In this document: in pieces, positions 39,878-53,059 of the stretch
Position numbering within the stretch: position 1 is the stretch's first letter
Layout of the letters: every line of letters begins with the position of its first letter
Assembly (NCBI GenBank): GCA_016169955.1
Contig: JABJUM010000093.1
Location: 124,001 to 188,000, forward strand
DNA: 64,000 nucleotides
Source of the DNA: Phytophthora vignae f. sp. vignae
Lineage: Eukaryota; Oomycota; Peronosporomycetes; Peronosporales; Peronosporaceae
Direction: 5' to 3'
Notes under the pieces: model-generated
What the model was told of the DNA's origin: nothing
Databases searched by the model: none
What the model saw: only the letters and a program-made list of their open reading frames with translations
Program-made: the position numbers and the translations under genes

Positions 39878-42800
39878 TTATCTCTTGAGGTGGCTCACGT
39901 ACTTGAAGGTCAGGTAGATGGCAATCTGCAGCACGGCCCAGATCACGATGAGGGCGGCCATGAAGTTGTACTTGCGGTTCGGGCGGAAGTCGTACGTCTC
40001 CGCGATGTAGTCGGCCACCGTCATGTCCGTCGTGACGCCGTTGGCGGTCACAGAGATGACATCCTGGATCTCGCCGAACTGCACGCCAACCAGGGCCGCA
40101 AGCGAGTAGCTCGACGGCATCAGGTACGTAAACCACTTGTAGCCCACCTTCATGGCAGGGCGCGGCAGCAGGTAGCCCGAGAACAGGTTGAACAGGCACG
40201 ACAGCGCGCCCACAGCCACGTTCGCCACCTTCTCGTTCGGCATCAGAGCCGACATCCACTGACCCACGAACGTACACGCCGATGTGTACAGGTAGAAGAT
40301 GAACATGAAGAAGATGAAGTCGCCGCCGTTGCTGCTCCAGCCCACCAGCCAGTACTCGATCGTCACGAACAGGATGATCACCACCACCAGGTACGGGATC
40401 TCGGCAAAGAAGAGCGACAGACTGTAGGGCAGCGGGCCGTAGTAGTTCGACATGCGCTCGCGGTAGAACACGGCGCGCTCGGCGCACGTCACCTCCAGCA
40501 CCGTCATCAGGTTGATGACACCGATAAAGTCCATGCTGTTGTAGATGAGACCGATGTGCGAGTTGATGCGCTTGACGCTGTCCGCCGACAACTGGTAGAA
40601 TGTCGTGCCGAAAATGACGGCGAAGATCGGAAACAGGAACATGCGCATGAAGTTGTACGACGGGTTGCGCCAGTACGTGAGCTGCTGCTTCTTCGTCAAC
40701 GCACACAACTGGTTCCAGAATCCAGTGGCAATCGGCTTGTAGTTAAGAGTCGAGTGGCATGTGAACTCATCCGACACCTCAGCCAGCTTCAGCGTACGCT
40801 CGCGGTTCGACTTGTACAGCTCGCTGTTCTTGTACTCGACCGAGTAGTCCTTCACATCGCGGCCGATACCAGCACCGATCACCTCCAGCATGTACGTGGC
40901 CGGGTTGTACTGCGGACGGATCTCCATCGTGCCGGGGATCGACGCGAAGTACTCGAGCATCTTCACAGAGTCAACACCAAGATCACCGAAGTAAGCCGTG
41001 TAGCCACCGCGCTGCAGCAGAAGCAGGCCGTCAAACAGCTCGAAGATCGAAATGCTGGGCTGGTGGATCGTGCACAGCACTGTGCGGCCCGTGCGAGCAA
41101 TCGACTGCACGCCGCGCATAACAATCAGGGCCGAACGCGCGTCCAGGCCACTCGTAGGCTCATCCAGGAACAGGATGCTCGGGTTAGCGACCACCTCCAC
41201 ACCGATCGTCACGCGCTTCTTCTGCTCCACCGACAGGCTGCCGACCATGGCGCCAGAAATCGACGTCAGCTCAAGCAGGTCCAGCGTCTCGTTCACCAGG
41301 TTCATGCGCTCCTCCTCCGAGAACGTCGGCGGAAGACGAAGGTTGGCCGAGAACACAAGCGCCTCGTAGATGGAAGCAGCCTCGGAGTGGATGTCCATCT
41401 GCTCACAGTACGCCGTGATGCGGCTGAAGTTGGACGGGTCCTTCGGCTCACCGTTCACGATGATGTCACCAACAATGCGTCCGCCAGTCTTACGGCCGGC
41501 AATCACGTCCATGAGCGTCGTCTTACCGGCACCAGTCGCACCCATGAGCGCCACCATGCGGCCAGGCTCAAAGTGAGCGGTGATGCCGTTCAGAAGCTGC
41601 TTCTCCTCGCCGGACGGCAGCGTCACGAAGTAGTTCAAATCCTTGATGCACAGGTTCGACGGCGTGAACGGGAGGCCCGAGCTGTTGCCAGACTTGGCAC
41701 CATCGACAGCACCAGGGGTGGTCACCTCGACGTAGACGTTGTCCTCGTCGTCAGCCTTGTCGGTCATAGCCTTCACACTAACACCCTTGTACTTCTCGTA
41801 GCGGATGAAGTGCAGCGCCAAACCGTTCAGCGTCGTGAAGAAGAAGTAGTAGGCCAGCAGCACGATGACACCGAACCAAATGTACTCGGTGCCCTGCGAG
41901 ATCGAGAAGCTGTCGAGCAGCGTCCTGCTCTCAACGGGCGTGTAGCGGTCGCTCGAGAACTCCGACAGCATGTTGCTGCGCAGCGCCCACGAGATCGGAG
42001 AGAACCAGTACATCCAGATCCAGTAGTCCGGGATCAGGTCGGCCAGGATAATGTTACCCGAGAACAACAGGAAGAAGCTCACGGAGATCGAAGCCAGGGC
42101 CTGGCCAACCGTGATACTGGGCGACAGCGCACTCAGCATCGTCATGTACGCGCTGATGGCGTGCTGGAAGCACACGAGCACCAGGAAGAACACGATGTAC
42201 TTCTCGAACGTGCGCGTCAGTCCGCTCATGAAGTAGAAGAACGTGCCGAGGATGAACGAGACGATGAGGTTGACTGGAATCTGCACCACACTCTCCGCTA
42301 TGGCGTTCGAGGTCGTGCGGAAAAAGTTGCGCGCGCGCTGCTTGTAGAAAACCTTGCGCAGCTGGAACGAAATCGTGATCTGCTGCCACGCCTGACGCTG
42401 GAACAGCGCGATGCTGAAGAAGATCATGCGCAGGTAGTACGTCGAGCTCACGTTGAAGTAGATCATGCCCATGACAAGGCCGACAACGAGCGCCTCGATC
42501 AGCTTGCCCCACAGTAGCGGGGGGTCACGCAGCTAGATGAGCTTCTGCCGGTTCAGCAGCAGCAACGTGCTCGGGGCGAAGGCCAGGCCGAACTCGGATT
42601 TCTGCTTGGAGCGCAACAGATTGCCCACGCTCTTGGCCTTCTGGAAGTCCTCCGCGTTCTCAAACTGGTGCTCGTTAAAGCCCTTCTTGATGGCCTCGTG
42701 GATTTCCTTGTAGATGCCGGAGCGACAGAAGGCACTATTGAATTCCTCGGAAGTGACGGGGAGATTTCGGAGCTCTACGCTGCCGTTGGCATATCGATGG

Positions 42801-43939
42801 CCGCGGCCGGATGACACTTCGATGAGGAAGTCAGCCGGATCCACACGCGGCGGACAGCTGAAGCCCAACTGCTCAAAGTAGTCCAGGATCTCAGTTCGAG
42901 GGCCATGGTACACCATGTGGCCCTCGTTGACCATCAAGATGTCATCAAACTGCTCCACCACCTCGGGCGTCGGCTGCAGCAGCGCGACGATCACCGACCC
43001 GCCCAGCGTCTTGCACCACGTACGAAGAGCTTTGATGATGTCGAACGTGGCGGCACTGTCGAGACCCGTGGAGATCTCGTAACACAGGAACAAGCTCTGG
43101 CCACCGACCAGAACCTCACCGACAGTGACACGCTTGCGCTCACCACCGCTGACACCACGCAGCAGAGCGTCACCGACGACGGTGTCGGCGCAGTTCTCGA
43201 GACCCAGAATCTGCAGAAGCAGCTCCGTGCGGAGAGCGGCGATCTCGCGCATCTCCTCGGGCTGGTCCTCAGGCCGGCCATTGACGCACATGTCGGCGAA
43301 CTTGAACGTCTCCCTCACCGTCAGCGTCGGGATGTGGTTGTCCATCTGGTCAACCAGACCCACGAGCTTGATGAGGTCGATCTCATCGCCACGAAGACCC
43401 GAGTACAGGATCTCGCCGCCGATCTCCGTCTGCTTGTTGTCCTGCAGCTTGCCGGCCAGGGCCTTCAGGAACGTCGACTTGCCGGCGCCGGGGTTGGCCA
43501 GGATCAGCGTCATCGAGCCCGGCTTGATGATGCCGCTCATCGGGTGCAGCGCGTGCTTGGTCGTCATTGGCACCTTCTGCCACGGCGTGAAGATGGAGGC
43601 CAGGTGCGAGCCGACAGTGCCGATCGCGCCCACCTCAGCCGGGACCTGCACCGAGAAGGACAGGTTCTCGAAGCGCACCTCAGGCGTGGGCAGCTGCAGG
43701 TTGATCTTGCGGGACAGGTGATTGTACTTCTTGTAGAAGCGTTCGAGGCCGCCGTTGAGCATCGTCTCGAGATTGTCGGCGCGGAGGGTGCTGTAGCGAC
43801 TGGCCATGGTGTCGCTGTGGTGGTACGGGTCCTGCAAGCTGCGGAAGTTGAGCGAGCGGTACACGCCCGGCACTTCTTCGGTGGCACGTCCGTCAGCTTC
43901 AGGACGTAAAAGTCCAATCTTGTCTTCATTCTTCGTCAT
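39878..43939 (-). pseudogene. PDR-type ABC transporter copy 2, chimeric, in-frame stop
   Basis: The N-terminal half is as in copy 1: same start, same Tyr in NBD1 Walker B (43079-43081), same TAG (42533-42535). The last about 115 codons are of the copy-4 type (LLPRPAMKVGYKWF; NRKYNFMAALIVIWAVLQ), as is the 3' flank. This makes it a 5'-copy-1/3'-copy-4 chimera, as expected from unequal crossing over between two tandem genes. The frame is otherwise open over 1,354 codons. Confidence 0.9.
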
Positions 43940-44107
43940 GTCACTTGAGAGGGTTGCCTTCAGGTGTCTTGCTGGGGGGCGAGGTAAGTTGGAAAATGAG
44001 ATCGTCTTCATGCGGTGTGGAGCTTATGGTCGTTAAAGGTGCGCATCGTGGTGTGTATACACTGTACAGGCTCGGAAGACAGGCGTGGGCTTGAGTGCAT
44101 ACACCCT

Positions 44108-46169
44108 GGGTGGTCCAAAAGCTCAAATGCTCACGCACTGGCCACTCGTAGTTGAGCTCTCCCTTTCGTGCAAGCGAGAAAGGGAATACGTGCAGACGCC
44201 TCCGGGCTCACACACGCGAGTGCCCGCCCGCATGTGTTGCGACCTGCTGCCTTCCTGAATATTGACTTGAAGAACGAAAGTTTGGGTTTTTCGGCGGTTC
44301 ACACACGAGTGATGAACTTCCGGCGTAATACACTTTGTACGTGGTGCACGAAATCCGACAGAACATTCAGATATCTTCAGTATTTCAAGAGATGGACATC
44401 AGTGGTGCCTTGACCGCGTCCCACGACTTGATATTGCTACTCGCGTCGCGGAGATGGGTGTCCCGGTGCGCGGTAAGGCCGAGTCATTCGCCCCACCGCC
44501 GCCAGCATCCGCTATAGCAATACAGCACATATGACGATAGACGCTATCAACCCTGTGTAAGCTGGGCCGCCGAATGACGCGATACGACGCGATACGACGT
44601 TCACGGAGTTCAGCGCTAGAGTTCTTTGGAAAGCGCGGCTGCAGGATGAGTGCGAGATTTGTGCGCTGAAACACCTCCTGAGTGCCCTTGAAGGCGACGC
44701 GATTGGGGCCAGCGAGGGGCTAGAGGCGTGGGCCCGCACCGATGCTCGTTCAGATAACACGTTGATCCAGGCGTTCTGTATCCAGCCACCACGCAGACGT
44801 CCAGGTCTGGTCGGCAGAACGCTGGCCCGAAATGAGCTCGTGAGGAAGAGCCCAAAGCAATATCTTTTTGGCTGCTGTTTTGGGCTACGTTGAAGTGCGA
44901 GCCAGTTTTGGGCTGGCACCATTTTCAAGTTTGGGTTGATGTTGTTTAAGTATAATAAATGATAGTACATGTAATCCAATCGCAGATGCTATACTTGGGT
45001 ACTACCGGTAAGCAGCTGAATTTTGATTGTTATGTCATAGTGCCCGAACTAACACAGGAGATATACAGTGATCGTCCGTTGCGGTTGGGCTTGGTCTTTG
45101 GCGACGCTGATTTACTCACGTAAAGTGCAGAGTTGATACAGGCGGAATGTTGCATCCGACACGTCGCGTCGCCGATACCACAATAAACATTAGTAGCGCT
45201 TCGATTGCTAAATCGCTGTATTGCTCAGTTTATATCAAGTCTTACTCATACTTGGGTACTAATAGTTGTGTTTGGAGTTATTACTTGGGTGCTAAATAGT
45301 TGTGTTTGGAGTTATCATTTATTATACTTAAACAACATCAACCCAAACTTGAAAATGGTGCCAGCCCAAAACTGGCTCGCACTTCAACGTAGCCCAAAAC
45401 AGCAGCCAAAAAGATATTGCTTTGGGCTCTTCCTCACGAGCTCATTTCGGGCCAGCGTTCTGCCGACCAGACCTGGACGTCTGCGTGGTGGCTGGATACA
45501 GAACGCCTGGATCAACGTGTTATCTGAACGAGCATCGGTGCGGGCCCACGCCTCTAGCCCCTCGCTGGCCCCAATCGCGTCGCCTTCAAGGGCACTCAGG
45601 AGGTGTTTCAGCGCACAAATCTCGCACTCATCCTGCAGCCGCGCTTTCCAAAGAACTCTAGCGCTGAACTCCGTGAACGTCGTATCGCGTCGTATCGCGT
45701 CATTCGGCGGCCCAGCTTACACAGGGTTGATAGCGTCTATCGTCATATGTGCTGTATTGCTATAGCGGATGCTGGCGGCGGTGGGGCGAATGACTCGGCC
45801 TTACCGCGCACCGGGACACCCATCTCCGCGACGCGAGTAGCAATATCAAGTCGTGGGACGCGGTCAAGGCACCACTGATGTCCATCTCTTGAAATACTGA
45901 AGATATCTGAATGTTCTGTCGGATTTCGTGCACCACGTACAAAGTGTATTACGCCGGAAGTTCATCACTCGTGTGTGAACCGCCGAAAAACCCAAACTTT
46001 CGTTCTTCAAGTCAATATTCAGGAAGGCAGCAGGTCGCAACACATGCGGGCGGGCACTCGCGTGTGTGAGCCCGGAGGCGTCTGCACGTATTCCCTTTCT
46101 CGCTTGCACGAAAGGGAGAGCTCAACTACGAGTGGCCAGTGCGTGAGCATTTGAGCTTTTGGATCACCC
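44108..46169. mobile_element. Palindromic (fold-back) element, copy 2
   Basis: Repeat of the element at 37517, shifted by 6,591 bp: arms 44108-44964 and 45313-46169. Confidence 0.8.
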
Positions 46170-46468
46170 GGGGGTATATGCACTCACGCCCCCGCCTGTC
46201 TTCCAGGACTGCGCAGAAGACTAATTAGGTAGTAGTACGGATGTACGGTAGTGGACAATGAGCGAGAAGTGCCTGAAGCACAAGCTGGTGATTCTCGTCA
46301 CGAAACGCGGGTGTGCGACGAAACAGAGACCAAAAACACTGAATGAAGGTGTAAATGAAACAAGTCTACTTCAAAAGCATATGCACGGCAGCTATCTCTT
46401 CGCTGCTAAATCAATCTTACGCTGAGTCACTACATGAGCTCGGCAACGTTTGTCTTCAACGTCGCCGC

Positions 46469-49400
46469 TTATCTCTTGAGGTGGCTCACGTACTTGAAGG
46501 TCAGGTAGATGGCAATCTGCAGCACGGCCCAGATCACGATGAGGGCGGCCATGAAGTTGTACTTGCGGTTCGGGCGGAAGTCGTACGTCTCCGCGATGTA
46601 GTCGGCCACCGTCATGTCCGTCGTGACGCCGTTGGCGGTCACAGAGATGACATCCTGGATCTCGCCGAACTGCACGCCAACCAGGGCCGCAAGCGAGTAG
46701 CTCGACGGCATCAGGTACGTAAACCACTTGTAGCCCACCTTCATGGCAGGGCGCGGCAGCAGGTAGCCCGAGAACAGGTTGAACAGGCACGACAGCGCGC
46801 CCACAGCCACGTTCGCCACCTTCTCGTTCGGCATCAGAGCCGACATCCACTGACCCACGAACGTACACGCCGATGTGTACAGGTAGAAGATGAACATGAA
46901 GAAGATGAAGTCGCCGCCGTTGCTGCTCCAGCCCACCAGCCAGTACTCGATCGTCACGAACAGGATGATCACCACCACCAGGTACGGGATCTCGGCAAAG
47001 AAGAGCGACAGACTGTAGGGCAGCGGGCCGTAGTAGTTCGACATGCGCTCGCGGTAGAACACGGCGCGCTCGGCGCACGTCACCTCCAGCACCGTCATCA
47101 GGTTGATGACACCGATAAAGTCCATGCTGTTGTAGATGAGACCGATGTGCGAGTTGATGCGCTTGACGCTGTCCGCCGACAACTGGTAGAATGTCGTGCC
47201 GAAAATGACGGCGAAGATCGGAAACAGGAACATGCGCATGAAGTTGTACGACGGGTTGCGCCAGTACGTGAGCTGCTGCTTCTTCGTCAACGCACACAAC
47301 TGGTTCCAGAATCCAGTGGCAATCGGCTTGTAGTTAAGAGTCGAGTGGCATGTGAACTCATCCGACACCTCAGCCAGCTTCAGCGTACGCTCGCGGTTCG
47401 ACTTGTACAGCTCGCTGTTCTTGTACTCGACCGAGTAGTCCTTCACATCGCGGCCGATACCAGCACCGATCACCTCCAGCATGTACGTGGCCGGGTTGTA
47501 CTGCGGACGGATCTCCATCGTGCCGGGGATCGACGCGAAGTACTCGAGCATCTTCACAGAGTCAACACCAAGATCACCGAAGTAAGCCGTGTAGCCACCG
47601 CGCTGCAGCAGAAGCAGGCCGTCAAACAGCTCGAAGATCGAAATGCTGGGCTGGTGGATCGTGCACAGCACTGTGCGGCCCGTGCGAGCAATCGACTGCA
47701 CGCCGCGCATAACAATCAGGGCCGAACGCGCGTCCAGGCCACTCGTAGGCTCATCCAGGAACAGGATGCTCGGGTTAGCGACCACCTCCACACCGATCGT
47801 CACGCGCTTCTTCTGCTCCACCGACAGGCTGCCGACCATGGCGCCAGAAATCGACGTCAGCTCAAGCAGGTCCAGCGTCTCGTTCACCAGGTTCATGCGC
47901 TCCTCCTCCGAGAACGTCGGCGGAAGACGAAGGTTGGCCGAGAACACAAGCGCCTCGTAGATGGAAGCAGCCTCGGAGTGGATGTCCATCTGCTCACAGT
48001 ACGCCGTGATGCGGCTGAAGTTGGACGGGTCCTTCGGCTCACCGTTCACGATGATGTCACCAACAATGCGTCCGCCAGTCTTACGGCCGGCAATCACGTC
48101 CATGAGCGTCGTCTTACCGGCACCAGTCGCACCCATGAGCGCCACCATGCGGCCAGGCTCAAAGTGAGCGGTGATGCCGTTCAGAAGCTGCTTCTCCTCG
48201 CCGGACGGCAGCGTCACGAAGTAGTTCAAATCCTTGATGCACAGGTTCGACGGCGTGAACGGGAGGCCCGAGCTGTTGCCAGACTTGGCACCATCGACAG
48301 CACCAGGGGTGGTCACCTCGACGTAGACGTTGTCCTCGTCGTCAGCCTTGTCGGTCATAGCCTTCACACTAACACCCTTGTACTTCTCGTAGCGGATGAA
48401 GTGCAGCGCCAAACCGTTCAGCGTCGTGAAGAAGAAGTAGTAGGCCAGCAGCACGATGACACCGAACCAAATGTACTCGGTGCCCTGCGAGATCGAGAAG
48501 CTGTCGAGCAGCGTCCTGCTCTCAACGGGCGTGTAGCGGTCGCTCGAGAACTCCGACAGCATGTTGCTGCGCAGCGCCCACGAGATCGGAGAGAACCAGT
48601 ACATCCAGATCCAGTAGTCCGGGATCAGGTCGGCCAGGATAATGTTACCCGAGAACAACAGGAAGAAGCTCACGGAGATCGAAGCCAGGGCCTGGCCAAC
48701 CGTGATACTGGGCGACAGCGCACTCAGCATCGTCATGTACGCGCTGATGGCGTGCTGGAAGCACACGAGCACCAGGAAGAACACGATGTACTTCTCGAAC
48801 GTGCGCGTCAGTCCGCTCATGAAGTAGAAGAACGTGCCGAGGATGAACGAGACGATGAGGTTGACTGGAATCTGCACCACACTCTCCGCTATGGCGTTCG
48901 AGGTCGTGCGGAAAAAGTTGCGCGCGCGCTGCTTGTAGAAAACCTTGCGCAGCTGGAACGAAATCGTGATCTGCTGCCACGCCTGACGCTGGAACAGCGC
49001 GATGCTGAAGAAGATCATGCGCAGGTAGTACGTCGAGCTCACGTTGAAGTAGATCATGCCCATGACAAGGCCGACAACGAGCGCCTCGATCAGCTTGCCC
49101 CACAGTAGCGGGGGGTCACGCAGCTAGATGAGCTTCTGCCGGTTCAGCAGCAGCAACGTGCTCGGGGCGAAGGCCAGGCCGAACTCGGATTTCTGCTTGG
49201 AGCGCAACAGATTGCCCACGCTCTTGGCCTTCTGGAAGTCCTCCGCGTTCTCAAACTGGTGCTCGTTAAAGCCCTTCTTGATGGCCTCGTGGATTTCCTT
49301 GTAGATGCCGGAGCGACAGAAGGCACTATTGAATTCCTCGGAAGTGACGGGGAGATTTCGGAGCTCTACGCTGCCGTTGGCATATCGATGGCCGCGGCCG

Positions 49401-50530
49401 GATGACACTTCGATGAGGAAGTCAGCCGGATCCACACGCGGCGGACAGCTGAAGCCCAACTGCTCAAAGTAGTCCAGGATCTCAGTTCGAGGGCCATGGT
49501 ACACCATGTGGCCCTCGTTGACCATCAAGATGTCATCAAACTGCTCCACCACCTCGGGCGTCGGCTGCAGCAGCGCGACGATCACCGACCCGCCCAGCGT
49601 CTTGCACCACGTACGAAGAGCTTTGATGATGTCGAACGTGGCGGCACTGTCGAGACCCGTGGAGATCTCGTAACACAGGAACAAGCTCTGGCCACCGACC
49701 AGAACCTCACCGACAGTGACACGCTTGCGCTCACCACCGCTGACACCACGCAGCAGAGCGTCACCGACGACGGTGTCGGCGCAGTTCTCGAGACCCAGAA
49801 TCTGCAGAAGCAGCTCCGTGCGGAGAGCGGCGATCTCGCGCATCTCCTCGGGCTGGTCCTCAGGCCGGCCATTGACGCACATGTCGGCGAACTTGAACGT
49901 CTCCCTCACCGTCAGCGTCGGGATGTGGTTGTCCATCTGGTCAACCAGACCCACGAGCTTGATGAGGTCGATCTCATCGCCACGAAGACCCGAGTACAGG
50001 ATCTCGCCGCCGATCTCCGTCTGCTTGTTGTCCTGCAGCTTGCCGGCCAGGGCCTTCAGGAACGTCGACTTGCCGGCGCCGGGGTTGGCCAGGATCAGCG
50101 TCATCGAGCCCGGCTTGATGATGCCGCTCATCGGGTGCAGCGCGTGCTTGGTCGTCATTGGCACCTTCTGCCACGGCGTGAAGATGGAGGCCAGGTGCGA
50201 GCCGACAGTGCCGATCGCGCCCACCTCAGCCGGGACCTGCACCGAGAAGGACAGGTTCTCGAAGCGCACCTCAGGCGTGGGCAGCTGCAGGTTGATCTTG
50301 CGGGACAGGTGATTGTACTTCTTGTAGAAGCGTTCGAGGCCGCCGTTGAGCATCGTCTCGAGATTGTCGGCGCGGAGGGTGCTGTAGCGACTGGCCATGG
50401 TGTCGCTGTGGTGGTACGGGTCCTGCAAGCTGCGGAAGTTGAGCGAGCGGTACACGCCCGGCACTTCTTCGGTGGCACGTCCGTCAGCTTCAGGACGTAA
50501 AAGTCCAATCTTGTCTTCATTCTTCGTCAT
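46469..50530 (-). pseudogene. PDR-type ABC transporter copy 3, chimeric, in-frame stop
   Basis: Same structure as copy 2: TAG at 49124-49126, Walker B Tyr at 49670-49672, and a copy-4-type C-terminus. No difference from copy 2 was noticed in the parts compared, which suggests a very recent duplication, or an assembly duplication. Confidence 0.9.
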
Positions 50531-50698
50531 GTCACTTGAGAGGGTTGCCTTCAGGTGTCTTGCTGGGGGGCGAGGTAAGTTGGAAAATGAGATCGTCTTC
50601 ATGCGGTGTGGAGCTTATGGTCGTTAAAGGTGCGCATCGTGGTGTGTATACACTGTACAGGCTCGGAAGACAGGCGTGGGCTTGAGTGCATACACCCT

Positions 50699-52760
50699 GG
50701 GTGGTCCAAAAGCTCAAATGCTCACGCACTGGCCACTCGTAGTTGAGCTCTCCCTTTCGTGCAAGCGAGAAAGGGAATACGTGCAGACGCCTCCGGGCTC
50801 ACACACGCGAGTGCCCGCCCGCATGTGTTGCGACCTGCTGCCTTCCTGAATATTGACTTGAAGAACGAAAGTTTGGGTTTTTCGGCGGTTCACACACGAG
50901 TGATGAACTTCCGGCGTAATACACTTTGTACGTGGTGCACGAAATCCGACAGAACATTCAGATATCTTCAGTATTTCAAGAGATGGACATCAGTGGTGCC
51001 TTGACCGCGTCCCACGACTTGATATTGCTACTCGCGTCGCGGAGATGGGTGTCCCGGTGCGCGGTAAGGCCGAGTCATTCGCCCCACCGCCGCCAGCATC
51101 CGCTATAGCAATACAGCACATATGACGATAGACGCTATCAACCCTGTGTAAGCTGGGCCGCCGAATGACGCGATACGACGCGATACGACGTTCACGGAGT
51201 TCAGCGCTAGAGTTCTTTGGAAAGCGCGGCTGCAGGATGAGTGCGAGATTTGTGCGCTGAAACACCTCCTGAGTGCCCTTGAAGGCGACGCGATTGGGGC
51301 CAGCGAGGGGCTAGAGGCGTGGGCCCGCACCGATGCTCGTTCAGATAACACGTTGATCCAGGCGTTCTGTATCCAGCCACCACGCAGACGTCCAGGTCTG
51401 GTCGGCAGAACGCTGGCCCGAAATGAGCTCGTGAGGAAGAGCCCAAAGCAATATCTTTTTGGCTGCTGTTTTGGGCTACGTTGAAGTGCGAGCCAGTTTT
51501 GGGCTGGCACCATTTTCAAGTTTGGGTTGATGTTGTTTAAGTATAATAAATGATAGTACATGTAATCCAATCGCAGATGCTATACTTGGGTACTACCGGT
51601 AAGCAGCTGAATTTTGATTGTTATGTCATAGTGCCCGAACTAACACAGGAGATATACAGTGATCGTCCGTTGCGGTTGGGCTTGGTCTTTGGCGACGCTG
51701 ATTTACTCACGTAAAGTGCAGAGTTGATACAGGCGGAATGTTGCATCCGACACGTCGCGTCGCCGATACCACAATAAACATTAGTAGCGCTTCGATTGCT
51801 AAATCGCTGTATTGCTCAGTTTATATCAAGTCTTACTCATACTTGGGTACTAATAGTTGTGTTTGGAGTTATTACTTGGGTGCTAAATAGTTGTGTTTGG
51901 AGTTATCATTTATTATACTTAAACAACATCAACCCAAACTTGAAAATGGTGCCAGCCCAAAACTGGCTCGCACTTCAACGTAGCCCAAAACAGCAGCCAA
52001 AAAGATATTGCTTTGGGCTCTTCCTCACGAGCTCATTTCGGGCCAGCGTTCTGCCGACCAGACCTGGACGTCTGCGTGGTGGCTGGATACAGAACGCCTG
52101 GATCAACGTGTTATCTGAACGAGCATCGGTGCGGGCCCACGCCTCTAGCCCCTCGCTGGCCCCAATCGCGTCGCCTTCAAGGGCACTCAGGAGGTGTTTC
52201 AGCGCACAAATCTCGCACTCATCCTGCAGCCGCGCTTTCCAAAGAACTCTAGCGCTGAACTCCGTGAACGTCGTATCGCGTCGTATCGCGTCATTCGGCG
52301 GCCCAGCTTACACAGGGTTGATAGCGTCTATCGTCATATGTGCTGTATTGCTATAGCGGATGCTGGCGGCGGTGGGGCGAATGACTCGGCCTTACCGCGC
52401 ACCGGGACACCCATCTCCGCGACGCGAGTAGCAATATCAAGTCGTGGGACGCGGTCAAGGCACCACTGATGTCCATCTCTTGAAATACTGAAGATATCTG
52501 AATGTTCTGTCGGATTTCGTGCACCACGTACAAAGTGTATTACGCCGGAAGTTCATCACTCGTGTGTGAACCGCCGAAAAACCCAAACTTTCGTTCTTCA
52601 AGTCAATATTCAGGAAGGCAGCAGGTCGCAACACATGCGGGCGGGCACTCGCGTGTGTGAGCCCGGAGGCGTCTGCACGTATTCCCTTTCTCGCTTGCAC
52701 GAAAGGGAGAGCTCAACTACGAGTGGCCAGTGCGTGAGCATTTGAGCTTTTGGATCACCC
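50699..52760. mobile_element. Palindromic (fold-back) element, copy 3
   Basis: Repeat of the element at 37517: arms 50699-51555 and 51904-52760. Confidence 0.8.
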
Positions 52761-53059
52761 GGGGGTATATGCACTCACGCCCCCGCCTGTCTTCCAGGAC
52801 TGCGCAGAAGACTAATTAGGTAGTAGTACGGATGTACGGTAGTGGACAATGAGCGAGAAGTGCCTGAAGCACAAGCTGGTGATTCTCGTCACGAAACGCG
52901 GGTGTGCGACGAAACAGAGACCAAAAACACTGAATGAAGGTGTAAATGAAACAAGTCTACTTCAAAAGCATATGCACGGCAGCTATCTCTTCGCTGCTAA
53001 ATCAATCTTACGCTGAGTCACTACATGAGCTCGGCAACGTTTGTCTTCAACGTCGCCGC